64,000 nucleotides of DNA from Chryseobacterium wanjuense (GCF_900111495.1 NZ_FOIU01000001.1:434001-498000), one strand, 5' to 3'. Numbered from the stretch's first letter, positions 25,701-35,089 are shown. Program-made: numbers and translations. Notes: generated from the sequence alone by a model not told the origin.

Positions 25701-26753
25701 ATGTTATACACGCCAGTCAAATTCAGAAATGTTGAGCTGAAAAACCGTTGGGTGATGTCTCCAATGTGTATGTATTCTTGTGAAAACGGTCTTGCCAATG
25801 ACTTTCATTTTGTGCATTACGGAAGCAGGTCGCAGGGCGGAACGGGATTAATTATGGTAGAAGCAACAGGTATCGAACCTCGCGGAAGGATCACCAATCA
25901 CTGCATGGGAATCTGGAACGACGAACAGGCGGAAAAGCTTCAGCGGATCGTAGAATTTGTCCATAAAAATTCAGAAAGCAAAATCGGAATTCAGTTGGCT
26001 CATTCCGGAAGAAAAGGCTCAACGTGGAATAATATCCAGATTCCTGTGGAAGAAGGATGGGAAACCGTTGCTCCAAGCCCGATACCTTATCATCCGACGG
26101 AAAGGATTCCTCATGTTTTAACGGTGGAGGAAATTAAAGAACAGGTTCAGAATTTTAAAAATGCAGCTAGAAGAGCTGTGAAAGCCGGATTTGAGGTGAT
26201 TGAAATTCATGGTGCTCACGGATATCTGGTTCACCAGTTTTTATCACCGCTTTCCAACATCAGAACCGATGAATATGGCGGGAGTTTTGAAAACAGGATC
26301 CGTTTTTTACTGGAAATCGTTGATGCTGTGAATGAAGAATTAAACGAAAATGTGGCACTGTTTGTAAGAATTTCCGGAACAGAATACGCTGAAAGCGGCT
26401 GGGAAATTAGCGACAGCGTGGAATTGGCAAAAATCTTAAAAAATCATTCCGTTGATCTGGTGGATGTTTCCAGCGGTGGAAATATTCATGGGGTTAAAAT
26501 TCCTCTTTTTGACGGCTATCAGGTTCCTCTTTCTTCTCAGGTAAGAAATGAAGCGGGAATAAAAACCGGGGCTGTAGGATTAATTAAAAAAATCTCACAC
26601 GCGGAAGAAATTCTACAAAAAGGCGATGCAGATTTAATTTTTATCGCAAGGGAAATCCTGAGAAACCCATATATTGCCATCCAGGGATCGTTTGAGATGA
26701 AGGAAGATTGCTTTTTTCCCCATCAATATTTAAGAGCTAGAATTTCTACATAA
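25701..26753 (+). CDS. NADH:flavin oxidoreductase, Old Yellow Enzyme (YqjM/NamA type)
   Basis: 350 residues, the length of the YqjM subgroup. It begins LYTPVKFRNVELKNRWVMSP then MCMYSC, with the redox-tuning Cys of YqjM-like enzymes. IQLAHSGRKGSTW (about residues 96-108) binds FMN and IEIHGAHGYLVHQFLSPLSN (about 170-189) carries the catalytic His pair region; YGGSFENRIRF follows. It reduces activated C=C bonds with NAD(P)H. The natural substrate is not predictable. It precedes a DUF2752 gene by 31 bp. Confidence 0.92.
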   Translation: MLYTPVKFRNVELKNRWVMSPMCMYSCENGLANDFHFVHYGSRSQGGTGLIMVEATGIEPRGRITNHCMGIWNDEQAEKLQRIVEFVHKNSESKIGIQLAHSGRKGSTWNNIQIPVEEGWETVAPSPIPYHPTERIPHVLTVEEIKEQVQNFKNAARRAVKAGFEVIEIHGAHGYLVHQFLSPLSNIRTDEYGGSFENRIRFLLEIVDAVNEELNENVALFVRISGTEYAESGWEISDSVELAKILKNHSVDLVDVSSGGNIHGVKIPLFDGYQVPLSSQVRNEAGIKTGAVGLIKKISHAEEILQKGDADLIFIAREILRNPYIAIQGSFEMKEDCFFPHQYLRARIST

Positions 26754-26784
26754 TTTTTATATATTTGAGAACCAAACAGAAAAA

Positions 26785-27075
26785 ATGAAAATAGAAGACT
26801 TCATGCTCCCGTGTCCAAGCAAAAAATTCTTAGGAATCGAATGCTTCGGTTGCGGAACCCAGCGAGCTATTGTCATGGTTTTTGAAGGGAAATTTGGTGA
26901 AGCTTTTCACCTGTTTCCGGCGGTCTATACTTTGTTGCTGTTTTTTGCAACGGTTTTCCTGAGCTTTGTAGACAAGAAAAGGAATTATGGTAATGTCTTA
27001 GTCATTTTAGCGGCTGTGAATTCCGTAATTATGGTCGTGTCTTATTTTTATAAACATTTTTTTATTAACCATTAA
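26785..27075 (+). CDS. DUF2752 membrane protein
   Basis: 96 residues. The N-terminal segment MLPCPSKKFLGIECFGCGTQ then RAIV is the DUF2752 hallmark (GxxCPGCGxTR), followed by two hydrophobic helices (about 42-60 and 66-86). The cysteine cluster near the membrane suggests metal or redox chemistry, but no function is known. A TATATTTG element at 26760-26767 fits the start. In related genomes such genes sit beside a CCC-motif membrane protein, as here. Confidence 0.82.
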   Translation: MKIEDFMLPCPSKKFLGIECFGCGTQRAIVMVFEGKFGEAFHLFPAVYTLLLFFATVFLSFVDKKRNYGNVLVILAAVNSVIMVVSYFYKHFFINH

Positions 27076-27098
27076 AACAACAAATTAAAAATATAACT

Positions 27099-27422
27099 AT
27101 GGATCAAAAATTGCCAAATGCACAGACCGTGCTTATTTTAGGAATCGTTTCAGTGGTAGGAAGCTGCTGTTGTACAGGTTTAATCGGTATTATCTGCGGA
27201 CTTATCGGATTAAACAAATACAAAAGTGATAAGCTTCTGTATGATGCAAATCCTTCCCAATATTCAGATTTTGGAAATTTGAATACAGGAAGAATCTTAT
27301 GTATTATAGGTCTTATTTTGGGTATTCTTCAGGTACTTTACTTCATCTATATCCTTGCAACGATCGGTTGGGACGGATATATGCAGCAAATGCAGGATCT
27401 TACCAAAATGGGAAGAGGATAA
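27099..27422 (+). CDS. CCC-motif membrane protein (DUF4190-like)
   Basis: 107 residues with two hydrophobic helices (about 10-38 and 67-90). The first contains SCCCTGLIGIICGLIGLNKY, the triple cysteine that names this flavobacterial family, and the second begins GRILCIIGLILGIL. The middle loop has YDANPSQYSDFGNLNTG. Function is unknown. It follows the DUF2752 gene by 23 bp, so the two are probably one transcript, ended by the terminator at 27429-27454. Confidence 0.82.
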   Translation: MDQKLPNAQTVLILGIVSVVGSCCCTGLIGIICGLIGLNKYKSDKLLYDANPSQYSDFGNLNTGRILCIIGLILGILQVLYFIYILATIGWDGYMQQMQDLTKMGRG

Positions 27423-27428
27423 AAAATC

Positions 27429-27454
27429 AAGACCGCGATTAGGCGGTCTTTTTT
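27429..27454 (+). terminator. Rho-independent terminator
   Basis: Stem AAGACCGC (27429-27436) with GCGGTCTT (27443-27450) and a run of six T residues. Confidence 0.88.
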
Positions 27455-27542
27455 ATGTCTAAATTTATTTTTATGGCTTCCCGTAATATTTGATAATTAG
27501 TATTTTATATATTTATGAAATAAAAACTATAACCAAATACTT

Positions 27543-29315
27543 ATGTCAAATACAGTCAATGCCAAATTATATAAAGTACAAGATTTTATTGTTAAAGAAA
27601 AAGATGATAATGAAGCAGTTATTCAAGAAATAATCGATAGTTATTTAAAAAGGAAAGAAAATGAGTTTATTCCTATTAATTTATCAAATAGTGTAAATAT
27701 TGAAGGCTGGAATGCAAAACTATATGTTTTTACGACTGGAATAAAAGTTCCAAGCTGGTATGATTTTTTAGCTTCTATAGTTGATGAAGAATCAGAATTA
27801 GATAATATTAAAGTACAAAATTCAACATTTGTATTATTCGTTTATGATCATGAGTCTATTTTTATTATATCAAGAGGCTATCACGGACATTCTTTATTGG
27901 ATGAATATATTGAACCTTTTTTTGGAATGGATGTATTATCTAAATTAGTAAATAAAAATTCCACTGAGATTAGACAACTTGAGGAAAGAGGATTATTTGG
28001 AATTGAACTTGGCGCTCAAAGGTATTTTAGAGAAAATTATAGTTTAGCTTTTGAAGATGATTTTGGTAAGATTTACAAGGCAATGTTAGCATCAATTAAT
28101 GAAGATGATTTTGGAAAATTAGGTATTATTAAAAAGAAAGAATCAACAACGAAACTTTCTATAAATGGAGGTTCATCTCTTGAAATTTCATCTAAATTCG
28201 ATTATGAAGAATTAATAAATCGATTAAAAAAAATTAAAGAATTATTAAAATTAGAAGGTGTTGAATTTAATCAATTTTATAGATTACCATTGTCTAATCC
28301 AATTAATAAGGAATTAAATGACTGTTTACTCGATTATGCTTATGAATGTTTAATTAACAATGAAAATATAGATTTTTATAATCCAAATCTAATGCATTAT
28401 GTAAGATCTACAGAGACAGAATTTTTTAATAAAAAAGATGGTAATTATTGTGAAAAAGAGTATTCGGCTTCAAGTAATTATATTGAAATAATGAAGCTTT
28501 TAAAGGATAATAATTTAATTGATGACACAAGTTTAGAAACATTTAAAGAATCTTTAGATAAAACTCAAGGTCATTTTAGAGAAAATGATAGTGGGGAATT
28601 TATTTTTCCTTCAAAACTTTCTTATTGGATTTCTGGAGAAGTAGAATATGGAGGAAACAAATATTTTAAACTTGATGGTTCTTGGTATGTCTATAGAGAT
28701 AGTTTAGATCATAACTTGAATGAATATTTTAAGGATTTTGATTTTGAAAGTTATGCCCCAATTATACCTTTAGAATCCTGGGTTAAAAAAAGTGAAGGTT
28801 CCTATAATGAAAGCTTTAAAAATAAAGAAGGTTTTATTATTGGTGATCGAGCATATTTAAATTATATTGAAATTGCAGATTTAATAAGAGTTACTGATGA
28901 TAAAATTTATTTATATCATGTTAAAAAAGGTCTAGGGCAAGATACGAGAGTTTTGATAAATCAAATAAATAATTCTGCTCGTTTTTTATCTTATTCTGAA
29001 GATGAAGAAAGTATTGAAGGTATTAAGTCATACTATAAAAGTGTTTCAGATAAACATTATAACGGAGGTAAAATTAAATTAAAAGAGAACAACCGATTAA
29101 AACAACTTTCAGAGAAAAACTTCATTGATTTATTTAAATCTAATAGAAAGATTTGCTTTGTTTTTGCTTATGGTTCTGATAATGTTTTATCTATAAAAGA
29201 TGAAATTATTGCTAGTAATTCTCGTATAGCAAAATTATCTTTAATTTATATAATAAGAGATATGAAAAGAACTGATTATGAATTATTATTTGAACGAATA
29301 TTATTAGAGGAATAA
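27543..29315 (+). CDS. DUF6119/TIGR04141-like sporadically distributed protein
   Basis: 590 residues, no signal or membrane helix. Features that resemble the TIGR04141 family are VPSWYDFLASIVDE (about 60-73), the FIISRGYHGHSLLDEYIEPF then FGMDVL segment (about 100-130), and IADLIRVTDDKIYLYHVKKG then a QINNSARFL segment (about 445-485). The family is patchily distributed and often occurs near defence genes; its activity is unknown. Base composition and codon choice are more AT-rich than in flanking genes, and terminators lie on both sides, so acquisition by transfer is likely. Confidence 0.7.
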   Translation: MSNTVNAKLYKVQDFIVKEKDDNEAVIQEIIDSYLKRKENEFIPINLSNSVNIEGWNAKLYVFTTGIKVPSWYDFLASIVDEESELDNIKVQNSTFVLFVYDHESIFIISRGYHGHSLLDEYIEPFFGMDVLSKLVNKNSTEIRQLEERGLFGIELGAQRYFRENYSLAFEDDFGKIYKAMLASINEDDFGKLGIIKKKESTTKLSINGGSSLEISSKFDYEELINRLKKIKELLKLEGVEFNQFYRLPLSNPINKELNDCLLDYAYECLINNENIDFYNPNLMHYVRSTETEFFNKKDGNYCEKEYSASSNYIEIMKLLKDNNLIDDTSLETFKESLDKTQGHFRENDSGEFIFPSKLSYWISGEVEYGGNKYFKLDGSWYVYRDSLDHNLNEYFKDFDFESYAPIIPLESWVKKSEGSYNESFKNKEGFIIGDRAYLNYIEIADLIRVTDDKIYLYHVKKGLGQDTRVLINQINNSARFLSYSEDEESIEGIKSYYKSVSDKHYNGGKIKLKENNRLKQLSEKNFIDLFKSNRKICFVFAYGSDNVLSIKDEIIASNSRIAKLSLIYIIRDMKRTDYELLFERILLEE

Positions 29316-29366
29316 ACAATTAAAACTCCTTCTTTCAAAACGAAAAGAAGGAGTTTTTAATTGTTT
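29314..29366. terminator. Bidirectional terminator
   Basis: An AT-rich stem with core ACTCCTTCTTT (29325-29335) paired with AAAGAAGGAGT (29344-29354) and T-runs on both sides. It serves the converging DUF6119-like and endonuclease genes. Confidence 0.82.
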
Positions 29367-29376
29367 AAAATATTAA

Positions 29377-30906
29377 TTATCTTACAATAAACTTCAAAGT
29401 CGAAGCATCCAATTTCAATAGATAGATTCCCTGTTCAAGGCTTTTAATTTTAATTGAATTTCTGGTGTTTTTAAAAGGCTGGTCAATAGCCTGTACCATT
29501 TTCCCCTGAAGATTGTAGATTTCAGCTTTTTTGATATTTTGCGTTTCCCCTTTTACAAAAATTTCATTGTTTGAAACCGGATTAGGAGAGATCTGTAGTG
29601 CATGAGTTTCATTAAATTCAGAAGCAATATTCTGAGCTTGTCTTGCACTTCCGGAATAGCAGGTCCAGCTTAGATTGTCGATCGCCACTCTGTTGTTCGT
29701 TGAAGTATTTTCAAGTTCCACGACTACATTTCCTGAAATATTGATATTATTAATGGTTGTCGTTGTAACATTCGTGTTGTAAGGGATCGTTCCGACAGTT
29801 GTTCCGTTTACTTTTACGTTGAAAGTTCCGTTCGAACCGGTAAATTTCAATTGAGTTGTTACCGTTAATGAACCGATTCCGTTGGCTGAGCTACCTGAAG
29901 TTAATGAACCGTCTCTTACCGTAATGGCTTTGGTAGTAATAGTTTGATCGGTTCTGGCGTCAGTGGCCGTCCATGAAATTCCGCTGTTCGTCCATGTTCT
30001 TGTTAAATAAGAAGATGTGCTTGCTGTTGGGATGGCTTCAAAATTTTCGTTCACACAATTGGTTCCTGTCGGAGGATTGGTTGTTCCGCCACCGCTTGTA
30101 GAACCCCAAATCTGACTCACATAATTCGGATTATCAATAAATGGATTTCTGTTTCCCTGATAGGTGTAAGAAGCATTATTTCTGTTAATTTCCGCCTGAG
30201 AAACCGGATCCTGATTGTGCCAAGCCAATAAAACATTCAGCTCCCAGGTCTGCAATCCCGGAAACGTTGAATTTCCCAACATATTTCCCGAAGAAAAAGT
30301 AGAAAGCTTGCTTTGATAACGGGTCACAAAATAAAAAATCATTCTTGCAACATCTCCCTTAAACTCATCAATCGGCTCAAAAACAGTCCCGGAATATCCT
30401 GATGAAACAGAATTTCCAAGTTTTGAACCGTTTTTAGAAGTAAAAGTAGCTGTTCCTACCTTCCCGAAAGGATAATTTGATCTCATTCCGTTTACTTTTC
30501 CGTCGGTTGCTCTGATGAATTGAATATCAGAAACCATTGGTGAAGCTTCATTAAATAAGCTTTGAGGAACGATATGCTCCCTGTTGTAGCAATTTCCTTC
30601 TACAGAATAGGTTCCGCACTGGTTGGTTACCGGAGTATATTTGTAAGGATCTGTTGTGGTCGGTTTTTCAGAGTAGATATCTAAAATAGAACCATCGTTT
30701 TCATAATTTTTATCGATGTCGGTGGTTTTGTAGCCAGTCCAGAGTCCGTTGTAGCCTTTGTCTTGATGACCGTTGGTGATGATTGTACTCAAAGCGGTTT
30801 TCAAAGCGGCGCCTGACAATCCGTTGGCAGCGTTGTAATAGCCTGCCGGAGCTTGTGCATTAGCCAAAAAACCAATAAATGCAAATAGAAGTAATGATTT
30901 TTTCAT
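29377..30906 (-). CDS. Secreted endonuclease I family nuclease with T9SS sorting domain
   Basis: 509 residues. A signal peptide ends ANAQ. Residues about 25-270 are an EndA/NucM-type endonuclease I domain: CYNREHIVPQSLFNE holds the beta-beta-alpha-metal catalytic His, followed by SNYPFGKVG and the metal Asn/Trp-rich HNQDPVSQAEINRNNASYTY. Residues about 285-415 form a beta-sandwich, perhaps carbohydrate- or surface-binding. The last 75 are a T9SS type A sorting domain (LQISPNPVSNNEIFVKG). It degrades nucleic acids outside the cell. Confidence 0.92.
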   Translation of the reverse strand: MKKSLLLFAFIGFLANAQAPAGYYNAANGLSGAALKTALSTIITNGHQDKGYNGLWTGYKTTDIDKNYENDGSILDIYSEKPTTTDPYKYTPVTNQCGTYSVEGNCYNREHIVPQSLFNEASPMVSDIQFIRATDGKVNGMRSNYPFGKVGTATFTSKNGSKLGNSVSSGYSGTVFEPIDEFKGDVARMIFYFVTRYQSKLSTFSSGNMLGNSTFPGLQTWELNVLLAWHNQDPVSQAEINRNNASYTYQGNRNPFIDNPNYVSQIWGSTSGGGTTNPPTGTNCVNENFEAIPTASTSSYLTRTWTNSGISWTATDARTDQTITTKAITVRDGSLTSGSSANGIGSLTVTTQLKFTGSNGTFNVKVNGTTVGTIPYNTNVTTTTINNINISGNVVVELENTSTNNRVAIDNLSWTCYSGSARQAQNIASEFNETHALQISPNPVSNNEIFVKGETQNIKKAEIYNLQGKMVQAIDQPFKNTRNSIKIKSLEQGIYLLKLDASTLKFIVR

Positions 30907-31609
30907 GTCAATTTAATTTTTTCAGTAAGATTACTACAATTTAATGAATAAAAAATTACGGAATTGTTAAATTTCAATACGTGTTGAATTATTAATTATG
31001 CATTGCTTACCATTAGATTGTGAGTATGGAAAAATGATTTTATAATGCTTTGGGAGCTTCGGCATGATACGGGCAAAAGACTGTGGATATTAAAAAATAA
31101 TAATTGTATAACAGTTAGTATTAAGAGTATATGTTGAGGTTCTCGAAGCATCTGTATTAAAATAAATCAGTGTCATTTGTGAAAATGTTTGTGATACTCA
31201 AGTTTAGAATAAAGTTTTCAGCATAGCAATGTGTAAAACGGGTAGTATTAGGAATGTCTTGCTGAGGTTCTCGAAGCATCTGTATTAAAATAAATCAGTG
31301 TCATTTGTGAAAATGTTTGTGATACTCAAGTTTAGAATAAAGTTTTCAGCATAGCAATGTGTAAAACGGGTAGTATTAGGAATGTCATGCTGAGGTTCTC
31401 GAAGCATTTTTTATTAAAAATAAATTAGTGTCATTTGTGAAAATATTTGTGATACTCGTGTTTTAAAAAAAACAACCATAATAAAAAATATTTACATTAA
31501 TCAATTTTAAATCAAAAATTAATTTATATTTAATTGATAAAAATCATAAAATTTTAAATTAAAAGTAATATCAAAAAGAATTACTTTCGCATTATTATCT
31601 TTATTTAGA
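30907..31609. other. 703-bp intergenic region with a tandem duplication
   Basis: No reading frame of note. The middle (31112-31460) is a tandem repeat. The flanks are AT-rich; the right flank (31461-31609) holds the presumed promoter of the secreted protein gene, with TACTTTCG near 31580 as a poor -7 match. Confidence 0.6.
31135..31460. repeat. 128-bp tandem repeat, about two and a half copies
   Basis: Unit 1 (31135-31262) and unit 2 (31263-31390) differ at one base. A third, degraded partial unit follows to about 31460, and a weaker match precedes unit 1. The unit contains TGTCATTTGTGAAAATGTTT, related to the arms at 37718-37751 and to 57690-57730. Confidence 0.9.
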
Positions 31610-32422
31610 ATGATTAAAAATTTATCTCTTAAAAAATGTTTTCCTTTATTAGGAATCTTGGGTGGAATGTTAACTGCAAATGCTCAATGCAATGCAGTCA
31701 CTAGTTTTTCTGAAAATTTTGATGCCTATAGCTGCTGTACTATGGGAGTGGTGCCTACTTGCTGGGACAGTGTTCTTTTGGGAGGAGCAAGCCAGATTAT
31801 TTCGTCAACAGCTCCTGCTTCAGGAACGAGTCAGATTTATCAAAATGGTTATGGAGCAGGGAAAATCTCTATCGTTGTGATGCCTCCGGTTTCCAATATC
31901 AATGCGGGAACACACCGTTTGAGAGTAAAAATGAGGGCCAATTCTGCGGGGTATCTGGAGTTTGGTTATATTAAAGATGCTTTACCGGAAACTTTTGTTG
32001 TCCTTCAAGGCATTACGATCACCAATACATCTTACAGTGACAGTGCTGCAGAGCGAATTTTCACGGTTCCGACTACAGTTCCGGACGGAATGAGACTGGC
32101 GATCCGTAATCCCGGAACTTCTTTCGCGGGGCATTACTGGGATGATGCAGTCTGGGAGCCGATTCCGACATTGGGAACGGTCGAAACAACTATTTCTTCG
32201 GGAGTAAAAGTTTATCCGAATCCTTTTACTACTGTTTTACATATTTCTGATACTAAAGATGTTAAAACTGCGATCATCACCGATGCCGTAGGAAGAGTGG
32301 TGAAAACTGTTGAAAAACCTGCGACAACAGTAGAAGTGAACGATCTTCAGAAAGGAGTGTACTTTGTGACTCTTTATTTTAAAAACGGGACAGAAAAGTC
32401 TTTTAAAACAATCAAAAACTAA
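31610..32422 (+). CDS. Secreted protein with choice-of-anchor-like domain and T9SS sorting domain
   Basis: 270 residues. A signal peptide ends ANAQ. The mature part opens SFSENFDAYSCCTMGVVPTC then W, the pattern of choice-of-anchor J / MAM-like jelly rolls, and closes with NPGTSFAGHYWDDAVWEP around residue 180. A T9SS type A sorting domain fills the last 75 residues (VKVYPNPFTTVLHISD). The protein is exported through the type IX system. Ligand unknown. Confidence 0.8.
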   Translation: MIKNLSLKKCFPLLGILGGMLTANAQCNAVTSFSENFDAYSCCTMGVVPTCWDSVLLGGASQIISSTAPASGTSQIYQNGYGAGKISIVVMPPVSNINAGTHRLRVKMRANSAGYLEFGYIKDALPETFVVLQGITITNTSYSDSAAERIFTVPTTVPDGMRLAIRNPGTSFAGHYWDDAVWEPIPTLGTVETTISSGVKVYPNPFTTVLHISDTKDVKTAIITDAVGRVVKTVEKPATTVEVNDLQKGVYFVTLYFKNGTEKSFKTIKN

Positions 32423-32444
32423 TTTTTTTTAAATTTAAATTGAA

Positions 32445-32474
32445 AGGCTGTTAATTTTATTAGCAGTCTTTTTT
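32445..32474 (+). terminator. Rho-independent terminator
   Basis: AGGCTGTTAA (32445-32454) pairs with TTAGCAGTCT (32460-32469) using G-U pairs, followed by six T residues. Confidence 0.65.
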
Positions 32475-32527
32475 ATTTTGCTTGATTTTTGGCAGGTGTT
32501 TTGAGTTATTCTATGAAAATCACCATT

Positions 32528-32845
32528 ATGAATAACAAAATAAAAGTAGCTCTGGCAATGATTGTAGGAGGAGCATTAGTCTATCTGGGTCGTAAAATAA
32601 AGAACAGGAAAAATGATTCCGAAGTCTTTGTAGGAGAAGACGGGAATACGTACAAAAAGGATGAAATGTATTTTACTTCCGACGGAAAAGTCTATAAGAA
32701 CGGGAAAGAATTACATTTTAAAACCCCTGAAACCGATAATGTCACAGATTCGAAAAGCAATTTTAAAAACGAATCAATACCAAAAAATTATGATGCACAG
32801 CCTAAAAATGTTGAATATCATCATAAAGGGGTAAGGCACCATTAA
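32528..32845 (+). CDS. Small membrane-anchored protein of unknown function
   Basis: 105 residues from the ATG at 32528, chosen because MNNKIKVALAMIVGGALVYL gives one clean N-terminal membrane helix; ATG and TTG codons upstream add an unlikely extension. After the helix come a basic patch (GRKIKNRKN) and two similar strands, FVGEDGNTYKKDEMYFTSDG and KVYKNGKELHF. The C-terminus is polar and ends HHKGVRHH. No family was recognised. The histidine-rich end may bind metal. Confidence 0.55.
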   Translation: MNNKIKVALAMIVGGALVYLGRKIKNRKNDSEVFVGEDGNTYKKDEMYFTSDGKVYKNGKELHFKTPETDNVTDSKSNFKNESIPKNYDAQPKNVEYHHKGVRHH

Positions 32846-32852
32846 TACTGAA

Positions 32853-32889
32853 AAAAAAGTCAATGCAATAAAAAACTGCATTGACTTTT
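32853..32889. terminator. Bidirectional terminator
   Basis: AAAAGTCAATGCA (32855-32867) pairs with TGCATTGACTTTT (32877-32889), between converging genes. Confidence 0.8.
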
Positions 32890-32913
32890 ATATATACTTG
32901 ATTGATTTAAATC

Positions 32914-33441
32914 TTATTTTCTCTGCGGAGGGTAATTTTTCATAATTTCCGCCATGATTTCCGGGATTTGTCTTTGCTTAGCTTTCGGTGAATCTACGGA
33001 AATTCCGCTTCCGATTCCCTGCCAAACCAATTTGTTGGTTTTTGCATCAACTAGGTCTACGATCAAAGCACCTTCGTTATAGTTGCTTGTCCATGTTCTG
33101 CTCATCCCGATTCCCCATCCGAAAGGCCCGCCCCAACCATACATTCCGTAGGGAGAGTTGTTGGTAATATCGGTAACTTTTTTGTGGTTGGCTTTTACAT
33201 TCACGATCAGATCAGGGTTTTCTCCCGACTGAAGACCTTTGCTTTGAAGCTGTCTCGACAATTCATTCAGCACTCTGTCTTTATCAATATCATTCAGCTT
33301 CAGATCGTCAATCCTGATTTTGTAAGTTTTATATGTTGTAAAATTTGCTGTTTCAGCATAATCAGAACGTACCTGGAAAGGACTACAAGATGTTAAACCC
33401 AACGTAGCCGCAGCCAACAAAATAAAAATATATTTTTTCAT
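32914..33441 (-). CDS. DUF4136 lipoprotein
   Basis: 175 residues from the ATG at 33441, where a lipoprotein signal ends LTSC. The remainder has the DUF4136 pattern: VRSDYAETANFTTYKTYKI at the start of the mature protein, NPDLIVNVKA in the middle, and ALIVDLVDAKTNKLVWQGIG near residue 140. A Gly/aromatic loop (YGMYGWGGPFGWGIG) interrupts the beta strands. The family is of unknown function and usually outer-membrane or periplasmic. It begins one base after the DUF5522 stop codon, so the two share a transcript. Confidence 0.88.
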   Translation of the reverse strand: MKKYIFILLAAATLGLTSCSPFQVRSDYAETANFTTYKTYKIRIDDLKLNDIDKDRVLNELSRQLQSKGLQSGENPDLIVNVKANHKKVTDITNNSPYGMYGWGGPFGWGIGMSRTWTSNYNEGALIVDLVDAKTNKLVWQGIGSGISVDSPKAKQRQIPEIMAEIMKNYPPQRK

Positions 33442-33442
33442 T

Positions 33443-33628
<186 letters not shown>

Positions 33629-33666
33629 TTAAATCTCTAAGTCAAAAAAACTTTATATTTGTTATT

Positions 33667-33993
33667 ATGATAATTGTATGCCAAAAGCCTTTAAAAAAAT
33701 TAAAAATTAGCGGCATTGCTCTTTTCCCTTTTATCTTCATTAGGAAACCCGAAGATAAGAAAAATAAAATATTGATCAACCACGAAAAAATCCATTTACA
33801 ACAACAACTGGAGCTGCTTGTCATTTTCTTTTATATTTTTTATGTGATCGAATATTATTACTGGTTTTTTAGATTAAAAGACGCCCATTCAGCATACAAA
33901 CGAATCTCATTCGAAAGGGAAGCTTACACCAATGAATCGGATTTACATTATCTCCAAAAAAGAAAATTCTGGAGCTTCAGGAAATATCTTTAA
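33667..33993 (+). CDS. Small membrane protein with an HExxH motif
   Basis: 108 residues. NHEKIHLQQQLELL (about residues 38-51) includes HEKIH, a possible zinc-binding HExxH, leading directly into one hydrophobic helix (about 49-66). ISFEREAYTNE (about 83-93) contains a Glu that could be the third ligand. Similar unnamed proteins occur across flavobacteria. Protease activity is a guess from the motif only. A TATATTTG element (33654-33661) lies so close to the ATG that the mRNA may be nearly leaderless. Confidence 0.7.
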   Translation: MIIVCQKPLKKLKISGIALFPFIFIRKPEDKKNKILINHEKIHLQQQLELLVIFFYIFYVIEYYYWFFRLKDAHSAYKRISFEREAYTNESDLHYLQKRKFWSFRKYL

Positions 33994-34056
33994 GGGTTTT
34001 GGGTTTAATGTTTTAGATTTAAAGTTTAATGATTCTGTCAATTTTTTTACGTAAAC

Positions 34057-34089
34057 AGCCTTGTCAAGGTTTTAAACCTTGACAAGGCT
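34057..34089. repeat. 16-1-16 palindrome, copy 1
   Basis: AGCCTTGTCAAGGTTT (34057-34072), one T, then the exact complement (34074-34089). The same geometry is seen at 47810-47842 and 51127-51159. Confidence 0.85.
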
Positions 34090-34180
34090 CATTCATTCAA
34101 TGAATTTTTGACATCAATCAGGTAAATATCATTCAAACACAAAAAACATTAATTTTGTACCATATGATTTAAGCTAAAGA

Positions 34181-35089
34181 ATGCTGCTACAACTCCCGAC
34201 ACAAAAAATTCCCATTCAGGAAATTTCCATTAATAAAAACATCAAACTTTTTATTAAAAGAGAAGATTTGATCCATCCTCATATTTCCGGAAATAAATAT
34301 TGGAAGCTGTTTTTTAATATTAATAATTATTTAGAAAAAAATCCTGAAAAACCCTATATCATCACTTTCGGGGGAGCTTTTTCCAATCATATTTCGGCGG
34401 TTTCGGCGGTTGGAAATTTAGCAGGAATTCCAACATTGGGAATAATAAGAGGAGAGGAGCTGAAAGATAAATGGCGCGACAATCCAACATTACTTTTTGC
34501 CAAAAGAAACGGAATGAACTTGCAGTTTGTTACCCGGGAAGAATATCGTCACAAGGAAAAATTAACCGACTTTTTACAGAATGAATTTCCCGATGCCCTC
34601 ATCATTCCGGAAGGCGGAACCAACGAAGAGGCTCTGGCAGGCGTGAAAATGATGCTGAACGACGATACAAAAGATTTTGATTATCTTTGCACCGCAGTCG
34701 GAACTGGAGGAACGATTGCAGGGATTTCAAAATATTGTGAAGATAATCAGAAGGTTATAGGATTTAAGGCGGTTGACGATGATTCACTTGAAAATAAAAT
34801 CTTGGAATTAACTTTAAAGCAAAACTTTAATCTAATAAATTCATGCTTTGGAGGTTATGGTAAAGTAAAAGACGAAAATATTCGTTTTATCAATGATTTT
34901 AAAGAGAAATATGGGATTCCTTTGGAACCGATATATACGGGAAAGATGATGCAGAGAGTTTTTGAACTGATTGATGAAGATTACTTTCCTGAAGACAGCA
35001 AAATTTTGTGCTTTCATACTGGTGGACTGCAGGGAATTGAGGGGGCAAATTTGCTTTTAGAAAAACAGAATAGAAATTTAATTATATAA
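34181..35089 (+). CDS. D-cysteine desulfhydrase / ACC deaminase family PLP enzyme
   Basis: 302 residues of the fold-type II PLP family. LFIKREDLIHPHISGNKYWK (about residues 23-42) includes the PLP lysine in the SGNK motif. TFGGAFSNHISAVSAVG (about 61-77) is the phosphate and substrate loop, and AVGTGGTIAG (about 171-180) binds the PLP phosphate. Family members are D-cysteine desulfhydrases or ACC deaminases, and sequence alone does not settle which. It is followed 15 bp later by a glucosaminidase gene. Confidence 0.87.
   Translation: MLLQLPTQKIPIQEISINKNIKLFIKREDLIHPHISGNKYWKLFFNINNYLEKNPEKPYIITFGGAFSNHISAVSAVGNLAGIPTLGIIRGEELKDKWRDNPTLLFAKRNGMNLQFVTREEYRHKEKLTDFLQNEFPDALIIPEGGTNEEALAGVKMMLNDDTKDFDYLCTAVGTGGTIAGISKYCEDNQKVIGFKAVDDDSLENKILELTLKQNFNLINSCFGGYGKVKDENIRFINDFKEKYGIPLEPIYTGKMMQRVFELIDEDYFPEDSKILCFHTGGLQGIEGANLLLEKQNRNLII

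Noticed and set aside
31135..31460. Tandem repeat considered as a CRISPR array
   Set aside because: The unit is 128 bp with no spacers, and there are no cas genes.
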